The translations under genes were made by a program, and so were the position numbers. A DNA stretch of 64,000 nt from Teichococcus aestuarii (GTDB lineage: Bacteria > Pseudomonadota > Alphaproteobacteria > Acetobacterales > Acetobacteraceae), in the NCBI RefSeq assembly GCF_003116135.1, contig NZ_PDOA01000021.1, forward strand, positions 1 through 64,000. Direction: 5' to 3'. Positions 17,723 to 26,775 of this stretch are shown here, in pieces. A model generated the notes under the pieces. It worked only from the letters and a program-made list of their open reading frames with translations. It made no database searches and was not told where the DNA came from. Position 1 is the first letter of the stretch. Each line of letters begins with the position of its first letter.

Positions 17723-18976
17723 TCAGAGCCGGGCCGCGCAGGCCTCCGGCGCGAAGCTGACGCGCCGGTCCAGCGCGTCGGTCGCGTCATCCGTGCCGGT
17801 GCCGATGAGCGGCTGGCTGGCTCCCACACCCTCCGCCACGGTGCGCGGCCGCAGCGCCGGCCGCTCGGCGACCAGCCGCCCGCGCACCGCCTCGGCCCGC
17901 GCCGCCGGCCCGGTCGGGCTGGCATGGCCGGTCAGCGCCAGGCAGAAGGGGCGCGGCTCGGTCTGCCGGGCGATCTGCCGCAGCCACATCGGGTAGTCGC
18001 CGCTGATGGCGGGGTCGGCCCAGAAGGCGGTGGTGCCGGGGCGGAAGAGGAACTTCACCGCCAGCTCGCCCCGGTCCAGCCCCTGCGCCACCACCGCGCC
18101 GAAGGCGGCCTCGGCCTCCCCGTCGCGGCCCAGCGCCTTGTTGGCGAGGTAGAGGCCGTTGCGCACGCGCAGCTGGTCGCCCCCCGGCAGCGCCGAGGCC
18201 GCCTCGTAGGCGGCCAGCGCCGCCGCCGGATTGCCGGCCTCGTAGGCGCGCACCCCGTCGGCGGCATGGGCCTGGGCGCGCAGGGCGCGCAGATAGGCGG
18301 GGTCGATCGCCTCGCCCGGGTCGCCGGCGCAGGTGCGGAGATAGGCGGCGGTCAGCGGCTCGCGGTTCCAGGCGGGGCTGTCGCGGAAGAAGGCGGTGGG
18401 GGTCATGTCCACATCCGGGCCGCGCACCCAGGCCGTCTCGTGGCTGACGATGCGGCCGGTGCGGAGATCCCCCAGCACCGCCCAGATCCGGTAGACCTGC
18501 GGGAAGGGCGCCTCGCTCGCCGGGATGACGCCGGCCTCCGCCACCGGCGTGATGGCGCCGAGCAGGATCAGCGGCTGGTCGTCCAGCGCGGCGGTGCCGA
18601 AGGGGCGCAGGTTGAACGCCGGGTAGCGCTCCCGCACCAGCGTGCCGATGCGCTGCTCCATGCCGCGCGTCACCGCCGTCTGCTGGCCGGTGGCGCGGTC
18701 GATCAGCGGGTCCACCACCAGGTCGTGGCGGCCGGAGGGGCCGGGCGGCTCGAGCCGGGCGCGGTCGAGCAGCGCCACGGTCAGGCTCAGCACCGCCTCG
18801 TCGAGCGGCTGCGCGGTGCGGGGCGGCTTGGGCGCGTCGGAGACGCGCATCGGCAGGGCCTCCGGCGCGGGCGGGGCGGCGGGGGTGGTGCCGCAGCCGG
18901 CCAGCAGGAGCAGCCCGCACAGCGCCGCGCCGAGGGATCTAGCGGCAGCCGCCACGGAGGAAGCGTCGGTCGGCAT
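17723..18976 (-). CDS. lipoprotein with TPR-like middle and OmpA-like C-terminus
   Basis: 417 residues. The lipoprotein signal peptide ends in the lipobox LLAGC, followed by a Pro-rich linker. A region ending DVDMTPTAFFRDSPAW leads into an alanine-rich TPR-like helical stretch (YEAGNPAAALAAYEAASAL). The C-terminus resembles a peptidoglycan-binding OmpA domain (LTGHASPTGPAARAEAVRGRLV...RRVSF). ATG 18976 has GAGGAG 8 nt upstream and overlaps the end of the preceding gene by 38 nt in another frame. An outer-membrane or periplasmic role with that gene is likely; the function is unknown. Confidence 0.7.
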   Translation of the reverse strand: MPTDASSVAAAARSLGAALCGLLLLAGCGTTPAAPPAPEALPMRVSDAPKPPRTAQPLDEAVLSLTVALLDRARLEPPGPSGRHDLVVDPLIDRATGQQTAVTRGMEQRIGTLVRERYPAFNLRPFGTAALDDQPLILLGAITPVAEAGVIPASEAPFPQVYRIWAVLGDLRTGRIVSHETAWVRGPDVDMTPTAFFRDSPAWNREPLTAAYLRTCAGDPGEAIDPAYLRALRAQAHAADGVRAYEAGNPAAALAAYEAASALPGGDQLRVRNGLYLANKALGRDGEAEAAFGAVVAQGLDRGELAVKFLFRPGTTAFWADPAISGDYPMWLRQIARQTEPRPFCLALTGHASPTGPAARAEAVRGRLVAERPALRPRTVAEGVGASQPLIGTGTDDATDALDRRVSFAPEACAARL

Positions 18977-19637
18977 AGGAAGGCTCCTCGCCCAGTTGAA
19001 CCCTGACAATGATGGACCGGCAGCGCCGCTCGGCCGGGCTGGCGGCCCGGGCTGGAGCGGCGGAGGTGGCGGCGCGCGCCGGCGGTGGGGGTGGCGGCGG
19101 CGCCATGGCCAGGAGCGGCGGCGCGCCTTCCGCCTGCGGTGCCGCCTTTGGCGCGGCGGCGCGCAGGGTGGGGCCGGGGGGCGGCACGGCGGCCGGTTCC
19201 GGCGCCGCCAGCGGCAACGGCCCGCCGGGCGGCGTGGCGGCGAGCACCCGCGCTTCCGGCAGCGCCTCGGCCGGCTCCTCGGGCAGGGCGGGATCGGGCA
19301 GGGCAGGCTCGGGCAGGGCGATGCTGTCCAGCCGGGCGTCCAGGGAATCCGCCTGGCGCATCAGCGCATCCACCTCGGCCAGCAGGGCCGCCACCCTCTG
19401 CTCGCTGGTGGCGGGGGACTCCGGCGCCGCCGCCACGGAAGCGGCGGATCCGGGAGGGGCAGATCCGGGGGTGGAGACGGCACCGGGGAGCGCGGGCGGG
19501 GCCTGCTCCGCCGGCCGGGTGGCCGACCAGAGCAGCCCCAGAACCAGCGCCGAGATGCCGCCCGCCGCGATGGTGGCCAGCACGTGGCGCCAGCCGCCGC
19601 GCTCCGCGGGCCGCGCCTGTTGCTGCTGCTCGGCCAT
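18939..19637 (-). CDS. single-pass membrane protein with long Pro/Ala-rich domain, unknown function
   Basis: 232 residues. A short basic cytoplasmic N-terminus (MAEQQQQ start), one membrane helix (about 21-38, ATIAAGGISALVLGLLW), a predicted helix rich in Leu/Glu/Asp (VAALLAEVDALMRQADSLDARL), then a Pro/Ala-rich linker and a Cys-containing tail. ATG 19637 has GGAAGG 8-9 nt upstream. I do not recognise a family. Overlap with the downstream lipoprotein gene implies co-translation, and both are envelope proteins, so they may form one assembly. Confidence 0.62.
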   Translation of the reverse strand: MAEQQQQARPAERGGWRHVLATIAAGGISALVLGLLWSATRPAEQAPPALPGAVSTPGSAPPGSAASVAAAPESPATSEQRVAALLAEVDALMRQADSLDARLDSIALPEPALPDPALPEEPAEALPEARVLAATPPGGPLPLAAPEPAAVPPPGPTLRAAAPKAAPQAEGAPPLLAMAPPPPPPPARAATSAAPARAASPAERRCRSIIVRVQLGEEPSYADRRFLRGGCR

Positions 19638-19802
19638 GCTGCCGCTTCCTTCCGCCTGCGCCCGGGCATGGCGGGCCCTGCACGGCGGACCCCGCACGGC
19701 CCGGCCGCGCCAAACGGCCACCATGTCCTGATCTGTGAGGAAAGGTGAAGGGCAAGGGCGCGTGACCTCGCCGCCCTGTGATGCGCGGCGTGAGACGCGC
19801 AG

Positions 19803-19825
19803 GGGGAGGGGCGCGGCCCCTCCCC
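19803..19825 (-). terminator. GC-rich hairpin after the malic enzyme gene
   Basis: A perfect 10-bp stem (GGGGAGGGGC with GCCCCTCCCC) with a 3-nt loop lies 8 nt beyond the malic enzyme stop on the minus strand. There is no T tract, so termination efficiency is doubtful. Confidence 0.5.
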
Positions 19826-19832
19826 TCCGGCT

Positions 19833-22130
19833 TCAGCGCCGGATGGCGGCGTGCCCGGCGAAGCAGGCCATGTCCAGGATCTGGTTGACGCTGCTGCCCA
19901 TGTTGATGATCTGCACCGGCTGCGAGAGCCCCACCATCAGCGGCCCGATGGTGGTGGCGCTGGTCAGGTGCGGCACCGCCTTGGTCAGGATGTGGGCGGC
20001 GTGCAGCCCGGGCATCACCAGCACATTGGCCGGGCCGGCGAGGCGGCAGAACGGGTAGAGCGCCCGCAGCTGCGGGTTCAGCGCCACGTCGGCCGCCATC
20101 TCGCCATCGTACTCGAAGTCGGTCTCCTGCGCGTCCAGCAACTTCACCGCCTCGCGCACCGGGCCGGTGATGGTGCCGCCCGGGTCGCCGAAGGTGGAGA
20201 AGGAGAGGAAGGCCACGCGCGGCTCCAGCCCCAGCTTGCGCGCCTCGGCGGCCGACTGGCGGGCGATGGAGGCGAGCGTCGCCGCATCGGGGCGCTCATG
20301 GATGGCGGTGTCGGCCACCAGCACGGTGCCGGCGCGGCGGGAGAGCATCAGCGTCAGGCCGAACAGCACCGTCTCCGGCGCCGGGTCGATGACGTTCGTC
20401 ACCCCCTCCAGCGTGGCGGAGGTGGAGCGGGTGATGCCGGAGACCATGGCATCGGCGTCGCCCATCGCCACCATGCAGGCGGCGAAGGTGTTGCGGTCCT
20501 GGTTCACCAGGCGCTGGCAGTCGCGGAACAGGAAGCCCTGGCGCTGGCGGCGCTGGTAGAGGAACTCGGCATAGCGCGTGTTGCTGTCCGAGAGGCGGGC
20601 GTTGTGGATCTCGATGCCCTCGGGCAGCGGGATGCCGAGCGCCGCCACCGTGGCCATCACCCGGTCCTCGCGCCCGACCAGCACCGGCGTGCCGTAGCCG
20701 GCGTTGCGGAAGGCGATGGCGGCGCGGATGACCTTCTCCTCCTCGCCCTCCGCGAACACGACCTTCTGCGGGTTGGCGCGCAGCCGCTCGGTGATGGCCT
20801 CCAGCGCGTTGGCGCCGGCGTCGAGCCGGCCGCTCAGGCTGCGGGCGTAGCGCTTGAGGTCGGGCAGCGGCTTGCGCGCCACGCCGGATTCCATCGCCGC
20901 CTTCGCCACGGCGGGGGAGACGCGGGCGATCAGCCGCGGGTCGAAGGCGTGCGGGATGATGTAGTTGGGGCCGAAGCGCAGGCCGGAGCCGCCGCCGGCG
21001 CCCGCCACCTCCTCCGGCACGTCCTCGCGCGCCAGCATGGCCAGCGCCTCGGCCGCCGCGATCTTCATCGGGTCGTTGATGGTGCTGGCCCGCACGTCCA
21101 GCGCGCCGCGGAAGATGAAGGGGAAGCCCAGGACGTTGTTCACCTGGTTCGGGTAGTCCGAGCGCCCGGTGGCGATGATGACGTCCTCCCGCACCGCCCG
21201 CGCCTCGTCCGGCGTGATCTCGGGGTCGGGGTTGGCCATGGCGAAGATGATCGGGTTGGGCGCCATGGCGCGCACCATGTCGGCCGTCACGGCGCCCTTC
21301 ACGGAGAGGCCGAAGAAGGCGTCCGCCCCCTCCAGCGCCTGGGAGAGGGTGCGGCGGTCGGTGGTGACGGCGTGGGCCGACTTCCACTGGTTCATCCCCT
21401 CCGTGCGGCCACGCCAGAGCACGCCCTTGGTGTCGCACATCAGGATGTTTTCGGGCCGCATGCCCATGGCCTTCACCAGCTCGGCGCAGGCGATGGCCGC
21501 CGAGCCGGCGCCGTTGATGACCAGCTTCGTCTCGGACAGCGCGCGCCCGGTCAGGTGGCAGGCATTGATGAGGCCGGCGGCGGCGACGATGGCGGTGCCG
21601 TGCTGGTCGTCATGGAACACCGGGATGTCCATCAGCTCGCGCAGGCGCTGCTCGATGACGAAGCATTCCGGCGCCTTGATGTCCTCCAGGTTGATGCCGC
21701 CGAAGGAGGGGCCGAGGTAGCGCACGGCGTTGACGAAGGCGTCCACATCCTCGGTGTCGATGCAGAGGTCGATGGAATCGACATCGGCGAAGCGCTTGAA
21801 CAGCGCCGCCTTGCCCTCCATCACCGGCTTGCCGGCCAGCGCGCCGAGGTTGCCGAGCCCCAGCACGGCGGTGCCGTTGGAGATGACGGCCACCATGTTG
21901 CCCTTGGCCGTGTAGTCGTAGGCGAGGGAGGGGTCGCGGTGGATGTGCAGGCAGGGCTCGGCCACGCCGGGGGAATAGGCCAGGCTGAGGTCGCGCGCCG
22001 TGGTCAACGGCTTGGTCAGCCGGATCTCGAGCTTGCCCGGCTTGCCCTCGGCGTGCAGGGCCAGCGCCTCCTCGGCGGTGATGCGGGCGGTGCGCGTGTC
22101 GCCCACCGGCAGCTTCTTCGTGTCGTCCAT
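19833..22130 (-). CDS. maeB: NADP-dependent malic enzyme with phosphotransacetylase-like domain
   Basis: 765 residues. The N-terminal malic enzyme part (about 1-430) has [22 protein letters not shown] and the nucleotide-binding [12 protein letters not shown]. The C-terminal part (about 440-765) is homologous to phosphate acetyltransferase, ending [18 protein letters not shown]. The MaeB type decarboxylates malate to pyruvate and makes NADPH; the extra domain is regulatory (acetyl-CoA sensing) in characterised enzymes. The start MDDTKKL at 22130 was chosen over 22214, whose extension is not conserved-looking. A 25-nt hairpin lies upstream. Confidence 0.94.
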   Translation of the reverse strand: MDDTKKLPVGDTRTARITAEEALALHAEGKPGKLEIRLTKPLTTARDLSLAYSPGVAEPCLHIHRDPSLAYDYTAKGNMVAVISNGTAVLGLGNLGALAGKPVMEGKAALFKRFADVDSIDLCIDTEDVDAFVNAVRYLGPSFGGINLEDIKAPECFVIEQRLRELMDIPVFHDDQHGTAIVAAAGLINACHLTGRALSETKLVINGAGSAAIACAELVKAMGMRPENILMCDTKGVLWRGRTEGMNQWKSAHAVTTDRRTLSQALEGADAFFGLSVKGAVTADMVRAMAPNPIIFAMANPDPEITPDEARAVREDVIIATGRSDYPNQVNNVLGFPFIFRGALDVRASTINDPMKIAAAEALAMLAREDVPEEVAGAGGGSGLRFGPNYIIPHAFDPRLIARVSPAVAKAAMESGVARKPLPDLKRYARSLSGRLDAGANALEAITERLRANPQKVVFAEGEEEKVIRAAIAFRNAGYGTPVLVGREDRVMATVAALGIPLPEGIEIHNARLSDSNTRYAEFLYQRRQRQGFLFRDCQRLVNQDRNTFAACMVAMGDADAMVSGITRSTSATLEGVTNVIDPAPETVLFGLTLMLSRRAGTVLVADTAIHERPDAATLASIARQSAAEARKLGLEPRVAFLSFSTFGDPGGTITGPVREAVKLLDAQETDFEYDGEMAADVALNPQLRALYPFCRLAGPANVLVMPGLHAAHILTKAVPHLTSATTIGPLMVGLSQPVQIINMGSSVNQILDMACFAGHAAIRR

Positions 22131-22204
22131 CGCTTCTGCGGGCTCCCGTGCTTCCCCCCCTTTATGTCGGCGCAGAGCGATACACGAAAGGCAGGCGCTT
22201 CGCA

Positions 22205-22229
22205 GGTGCGGCATGGAAGGTGCCGCACC
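22205..22229. promoter_or_regulatory. 9-bp inverted repeat upstream of the malic enzyme gene
   Basis: GGTGCGGCA (22205-22213) and TGCCGCACC (22221-22229) are perfect inverted arms around 7 nt, 75-99 bp before the maeB start. They may be an operator or a terminator of upstream transcripts. The same two arms recur in a hairpin at 52574-52594 in the island. Confidence 0.45.
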
Positions 22230-22271
22230 ATTCTAGCATCGCGGCCTTAGCGGGCGGTTAACCGCCGCGCC

Positions 22272-23855
22272 TCAGGCGCGCCGCACGCTCCACGGATAGG
22301 GCGCGGTGCCCTCCAGGATGCCGGTGAGGCTGGAGCGGAAGGCGGTGCGCAACGTGAACTGGCCGAGCGGCACGGTGGCCACCTCCTCCAGCCCGAGCCG
22401 CCCCAGCGCCTGCGCGGCCTTGCGCTGCGCCGCCGGGTCCGTGGCGTAGAGCCATTCCTGGGTCAGCGCCTCGGCGCGCTCGCTCTTCCACCAGCCGAAC
22501 CAGCCATCCTCCCCCTGCCCGCGGATCAGCGGCGACATGGCGGGGTTGCCGTAGAAGGTGGCGGGGCCGGTGGTGTGGAAGATGCTCCAGCCGCCCTTCT
22601 CCACCGGCTCGCGCGAGCTGCGCCGCTGGATCACGGTGCCCCAGTCGGTTTCCGCCAGCTCCACGTTCATGCCGATGCGGCGCAGCGCGTCCGCCGTCAC
22701 CTGGCCGAGCGGCCCGATGTCGGGGAAGTCGGTCGGGTTGATGATGACCGCCTTCTGGTCGGCGTAGCCCGCCTCCTTCAGCATGGCGCGGGCGCGGTCC
22801 AGGTCGCCCGGCATCAGGTCGGCATGGTCCTGGTAATAGGGGGTGCGCTTGGGCCAGATGCTGCGCGTGTCGGTCCAGGCGGAGCTGTCATCCCCCTGGG
22901 AGGCGCGCATGTAGTTCTCCTGGATGACGGAGGCGAGCACGGCGCGGCGCAGCCTCACATCGTCGAAGGGCGGCTGCAGGCAGTTCAGCCGCGCCAGCGC
23001 CAGGCGGCCGGCCTTGTCCGTCACTTCGCGGCGGATCTGCCGGTTGCGCGCCAGCATCGGCTGCAGGTCGGCCAGCGGGCGCTCCCACCAATCCACCTCG
23101 CCATTCATCAGCGCGCCGGCGGCGGTGGCCGCGTCGGGAATGATGTGCCACTCGATGCGCCGGAAATGCGCCACCTTGGCCCCCGCCGCCCAGTCCGGCG
23201 CCTCCTGGCGTGGCACGTAGCCGTCGAACTTCTCATAGGCCACGCGGCTGCCGGAATTGAACTCGCCGGCCAGGAAGCGGTAGGGGCCGGAGCCCACCAT
23301 CTCGGTGATGGCCTTGCCGGCATCGGTCTGCGCCAGCCGCTCGGGCATGATGAAGGCGGCGCTGGTGTCCTTGCCCAGCGCGCTGAGCAGCAGCGGGAAG
23401 GCGCGGTCCAGCCGGATCTCGAAGGTGCGGTCGTCCACCACGCGCCATTCGCGCGTGACCCTGGCGAGAAGCTGGCCGAAGGGGTCGCGCACCGCCCAGC
23501 GCTTCAGGCTGGCCACGCAGTCCCGCGCCCGCACCGGCTCGCCATCGTGGAACTTCAGCCCCTCGCGCAGGCGGATGCGCCAGAGCTTGCCATCCTCCAG
23601 CACCTCGTGGCCCTCGGCCATCTGCGGCTGGGGCTCCTGCGCCGCGTTCAGCGCGTAGAGCGTGTCGAACACGTAGTAGCCGTGGTTGCCGGTGACGGTG
23701 GCGGTGGTCCAGATCGGGTCCAGCGCCGTCAGGTTGGCCTGCGGCACGAAGCGCATCGTGCTGGCGCGGCTGTCCTGGCCGAGGGCGGGGGCGGCGAGGC
23801 CGCCGCCCAGCAGGGCCGTGGCGGCGCCACTCTTCAACAGGGTCCGGCGATGCAT
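22272..23855 (-). CDS. ABC transporter substrate-binding protein, family 5 (peptide/nickel type)
   Basis: 527 residues. A Tat-like signal (MHRRTLLKSGAATALLGG, cleavage after APALG) precedes an SBP family 5 fold with LWRIRLREGLKFHDGEPV and VRLRRAVLASVI. These periplasmic proteins deliver oligopeptides, opines or similar solutes to an ABC permease. No permease or ATPase gene lies nearby, so this is an orphan binding protein. ATG 23855 has GAAGGAGG 5-12 nt upstream; the longer frame to 24083 overlaps mutS and is rejected. It is divergent from mutS with a 112-bp gap. Confidence 0.9.
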   Translation of the reverse strand: MHRRTLLKSGAATALLGGGLAAPALGQDSRASTMRFVPQANLTALDPIWTTATVTGNHGYYVFDTLYALNAAQEPQPQMAEGHEVLEDGKLWRIRLREGLKFHDGEPVRARDCVASLKRWAVRDPFGQLLARVTREWRVVDDRTFEIRLDRAFPLLLSALGKDTSAAFIMPERLAQTDAGKAITEMVGSGPYRFLAGEFNSGSRVAYEKFDGYVPRQEAPDWAAGAKVAHFRRIEWHIIPDAATAAGALMNGEVDWWERPLADLQPMLARNRQIRREVTDKAGRLALARLNCLQPPFDDVRLRRAVLASVIQENYMRASQGDDSSAWTDTRSIWPKRTPYYQDHADLMPGDLDRARAMLKEAGYADQKAVIINPTDFPDIGPLGQVTADALRRIGMNVELAETDWGTVIQRRSSREPVEKGGWSIFHTTGPATFYGNPAMSPLIRGQGEDGWFGWWKSERAEALTQEWLYATDPAAQRKAAQALGRLGLEEVATVPLGQFTLRTAFRSSLTGILEGTAPYPWSVRRA

Positions 23856-23967
23856 GGGCGTTCCTCCTTCGGCTTGACGCGGCGCGCAGGGTGCCGGCGG
23901 GGGCGGCACGCGGCAACCCCGCCGCCGCTCTGGACCCGTGCGCCCGCCCCGCCCTAGGAAGAGGCGC

Positions 23968-26670
23968 ATGAACGCCGCCGCCCCCCTCGCCGCCCTCCCC
24001 TCCGCCGAGGGCGCCACCCCCGCCATGGCCCAGTGGTTCGCCGCCAAGCAGGCGCACCCGGAGGCGCTGGTGTTCTTCCGCATGGGCGACTTCTTCGAGC
24101 TGTTCTTCGACGACGCGCAGCGCGCCGGGGAGGCGCTGGGCCTGGCCGTCTCCCACCGCGGCGAGCATCGCGGCCAGCCGATCCCGATGGCCGGCGTGCC
24201 GGTGCACGCGCTGGAGAACTACCTGGCGCGGCTGATCCGGCATGGCTTCCGCGTCGCCATCTGCGAGCAGCGGGAGACGCCGGAGCAGGCCAAGGCGCGC
24301 AAGGCACCGACCATAAGGCGCGAGGTGGTCCGCCTCGTCACCCCCGGCACGCTGACCGAGGAGGCGCTGCTGGAGGGCGGCCGCGCCGCCTGGCTGCTGG
24401 CGCTGGCGCGCGTCGAGGGCGAGTTGGCGGCCGGGAGTCTGGGGGCGGCCTGGGCCGACCTCTCCACCGGCGCCTTCGCCTGCGAGGCGCTGCCCGTGGC
24501 GGAACTCCCCGCCCTGCTGGCGCGGCTCGACCCGGCCGAGATCGTGCTGCCCGAGGATCTCGACGCGCTGCCCGCCCTGGCCGCCTGGGCCGAACGCCTC
24601 AGCCACCGCCCGGCGGCGCGCGACCCGGCGCGGCAGGTGGCGGAATTCTACGGCGTGGCGGCGCTGGACGGCTTCGGCGGCTTCGGCGAGGCCGAGCTGG
24701 CCGCCTGCGCCCTGGTGCTGGACTATCTCCGCGCCACCCAGGGCGAGGCCGCGCCGCGCCTGCGCCCGCCGGAGCCGCAGGGCGGGCGCGAGGTGCTGCG
24801 GATGGACGCCGCCACCCGCCGCAGCCTGGAGATCCTGAAGAGCGAGCGCGGCGAGACGCGCAACTGCCTGGCCGCGGCGGTGGACCGCACCCTGACCGCC
24901 CCCGGCTGCCGCGAACTGGCCGCGCGCCTCGCCGCGCCGCTGACCGACGCCGCCGCCATCGGCGCCCGGCACGATTCGGTGGCCGCCCTGCTGGCCGACA
25001 CGCCGCTGCGCGCGACGCTGCGCGGCGCCCTGCGCGGCGCGCCGGACATGGCGCGCGCCCTGGCCCGGCTGGCGCTGGACCGCTTCGCCCCGCGCGACCT
25101 CGCCGCGCTGCGCGATGGGCTGGCGCGCGCCGAGGCCATGGCCGACGCGCTGGAGCGGCCCGGCATCCCCGCGCTGCTGGCGGCGGCGCGCGCGGCGCTC
25201 CGCCCGGAGGGCTCGCCCCGCGCCGAGCTGGCCCGCGCCCTCTGCCCCGAGCTGCCCGCCCGGCTGGAGGACGGCAACATCGTCGCCCCCGGCTATGATG
25301 GCGAGCTGGACGCGCTGAAGCGGCTGCGCGACAACGCGCGCGGCGCCATCGCCGCCATGCAGATGCGCCTGGCCCAGGATTGGGGCGTGGCCAGCCTGAA
25401 GATCCGCCACCACCAGCAATTCGGCTTCCTGGCCGAGATGCCCGCCGCCGCCGGCGAGAAGCTGCTGCGCGACCCGCCCGCCGCGCTGCGCGAAGGCCCC
25501 TATGCGCCGATGCACCGGCAGACCATGGCCAATGCCCACCGCTTCACCTGCGCCGCGCTCGCCGAGCTGGACCGCAAGCTCTCGGCCGCCGGCGAGCAGG
25601 CGGCGCGGCGCGAGGCGGCGGTGGTGCGGCACCTGCGCGCCCTCTGCCTGGAGGCCGCCCGCCCGATCGACGCCGCCGCCGCCGCCCTGGCCGAGCTGGA
25701 TATCCACGCGGCGGCGGCCGAGCTGGCGGCGGGCGGCGCCTGGTGCCGGCCCGAGCTGGTGGAGCGGCCCGAGTTCCGCATCCGCCAGGGGCGCCACCCG
25801 GTGGTGGAGGCGGCGCTGGCCCGGCAGCGCGGAAGCGGCGCCTTCGTGCCGAACGATGCCGACCTCTCGCCCGGCCAGCGCCTGTGCCTGCTGACGGGCC
25901 CGAACATGGCCGGCAAGTCCACCTTCCTGCGGCAGAACGCGCTGATGGTGGTGCTGGCCCAGGCCGGGCTGTTCGTGCCGGCCGGGAGCGCGCGCCTCGG
26001 GCTGGTGGACCGGCTGTTCTCGCGCGTCGGCGCCGCCGACGACATCGCCGGCGGCCGCTCCACCTTCATGGTGGAGATGACCGAGACGGCGGCCATCCTG
26101 AACCAGGCCACCGCCCGCAGCCTCGTGGTGCTGGATGAGGTGGGGCGCGGCACCGCCACCTGGGACGGGCTCGCCATCGCCTGGAGCGTGCTGGAGGCAC
26201 TGCACGACCGCATCCGCTGCCGCGCGATCTTCGCTACGCATTTCCACGAGCTGACGGCGCTGGCACCGAAGCTGCCCGAGTTGCAGCTCGCCACCATGCA
26301 GGTGCGCGAGCATCGCGGCGAGGTGGTGTTCCAGCACCTCGTCGGCGCGGGGGCGGCCGAGAAATCCTGGGGGCTGCATGTGGCGCGGCTGGCAGGGGTG
26401 CCGCGCCCGGTGGTGACGCGCGCCGGCGCCGTGCTGGCGGCGCTGGAGGCGCGCGCGGCGGGGCTGGAGCCGCTGGCCGAGGAGATGCCGCTCTTCGGCC
26501 AGGTGGCGGAGCGCGATACTGCCCCGCCCGCCCCCGCTTCCCCTGCCGGGGTGTCGGAGGGCCCGCTGCACGCGGCGCTGGCGGAGATCGACCCCGATGC
26601 CCTCACTCCGCGCGCGGCGCTGGAAGCGCTCTACCGGCTGAAGCAGATGGCCGCCGCCCTGCCAGGGTAG
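23968..26670 (+). CDS. mutS: DNA mismatch repair protein MutS
   Basis: 900 residues. The mismatch-recognition motif GDFFELF holds the Phe-x-Glu pair at F42/E44. The long clamp/lever region (about 270-590) is Ala/Leu/Arg-rich. The ATPase has Walker A GPNMAGKST (644-652), then DDIAGGRSTFMVEM and LVVLDEVGRGTATWDG, and the C-terminal helix-turn-helix is present. The start at ATG 23968 is preceded by AGGAAGAGG. glnD follows 105 bp later, a pairing common in Acetobacteraceae. Confidence 0.97.
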   Translation: MNAAAPLAALPSAEGATPAMAQWFAAKQAHPEALVFFRMGDFFELFFDDAQRAGEALGLAVSHRGEHRGQPIPMAGVPVHALENYLARLIRHGFRVAICEQRETPEQAKARKAPTIRREVVRLVTPGTLTEEALLEGGRAAWLLALARVEGELAAGSLGAAWADLSTGAFACEALPVAELPALLARLDPAEIVLPEDLDALPALAAWAERLSHRPAARDPARQVAEFYGVAALDGFGGFGEAELAACALVLDYLRATQGEAAPRLRPPEPQGGREVLRMDAATRRSLEILKSERGETRNCLAAAVDRTLTAPGCRELAARLAAPLTDAAAIGARHDSVAALLADTPLRATLRGALRGAPDMARALARLALDRFAPRDLAALRDGLARAEAMADALERPGIPALLAAARAALRPEGSPRAELARALCPELPARLEDGNIVAPGYDGELDALKRLRDNARGAIAAMQMRLAQDWGVASLKIRHHQQFGFLAEMPAAAGEKLLRDPPAALREGPYAPMHRQTMANAHRFTCAALAELDRKLSAAGEQAARREAAVVRHLRALCLEAARPIDAAAAALAELDIHAAAAELAAGGAWCRPELVERPEFRIRQGRHPVVEAALARQRGSGAFVPNDADLSPGQRLCLLTGPNMAGKSTFLRQNALMVVLAQAGLFVPAGSARLGLVDRLFSRVGAADDIAGGRSTFMVEMTETAAILNQATARSLVVLDEVGRGTATWDGLAIAWSVLEALHDRIRCRAIFATHFHELTALAPKLPELQLATMQVREHRGEVVFQHLVGAGAAEKSWGLHVARLAGVPRPVVTRAGAVLAALEARAAGLEPLAEEMPLFGQVAERDTAPPAPASPAGVSEGPLHAALAEIDPDALTPRAALEALYRLKQMAAALPG

Positions 26671-26775
26671 GGCGGCATCCACGGCGGCAACATTGCGGGA
26701 AAATTTGCTGCGAAGCGGCAAAGTCGCCACCCTGCGTGCTCACGAAGCTGTTGCGGGAACGCCGGGCGCGATAAC

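Noticed and set aside
23233-26730. 1165-codon frame antisense to mutS, and similar long antisense frames at 2538-4523, 11503-13596 and 39988-42615
   Set aside because: They lie opposite clear genes, are Arg/Gly/His-rich low-complexity translations, and arise from the high G+C at third codon positions.
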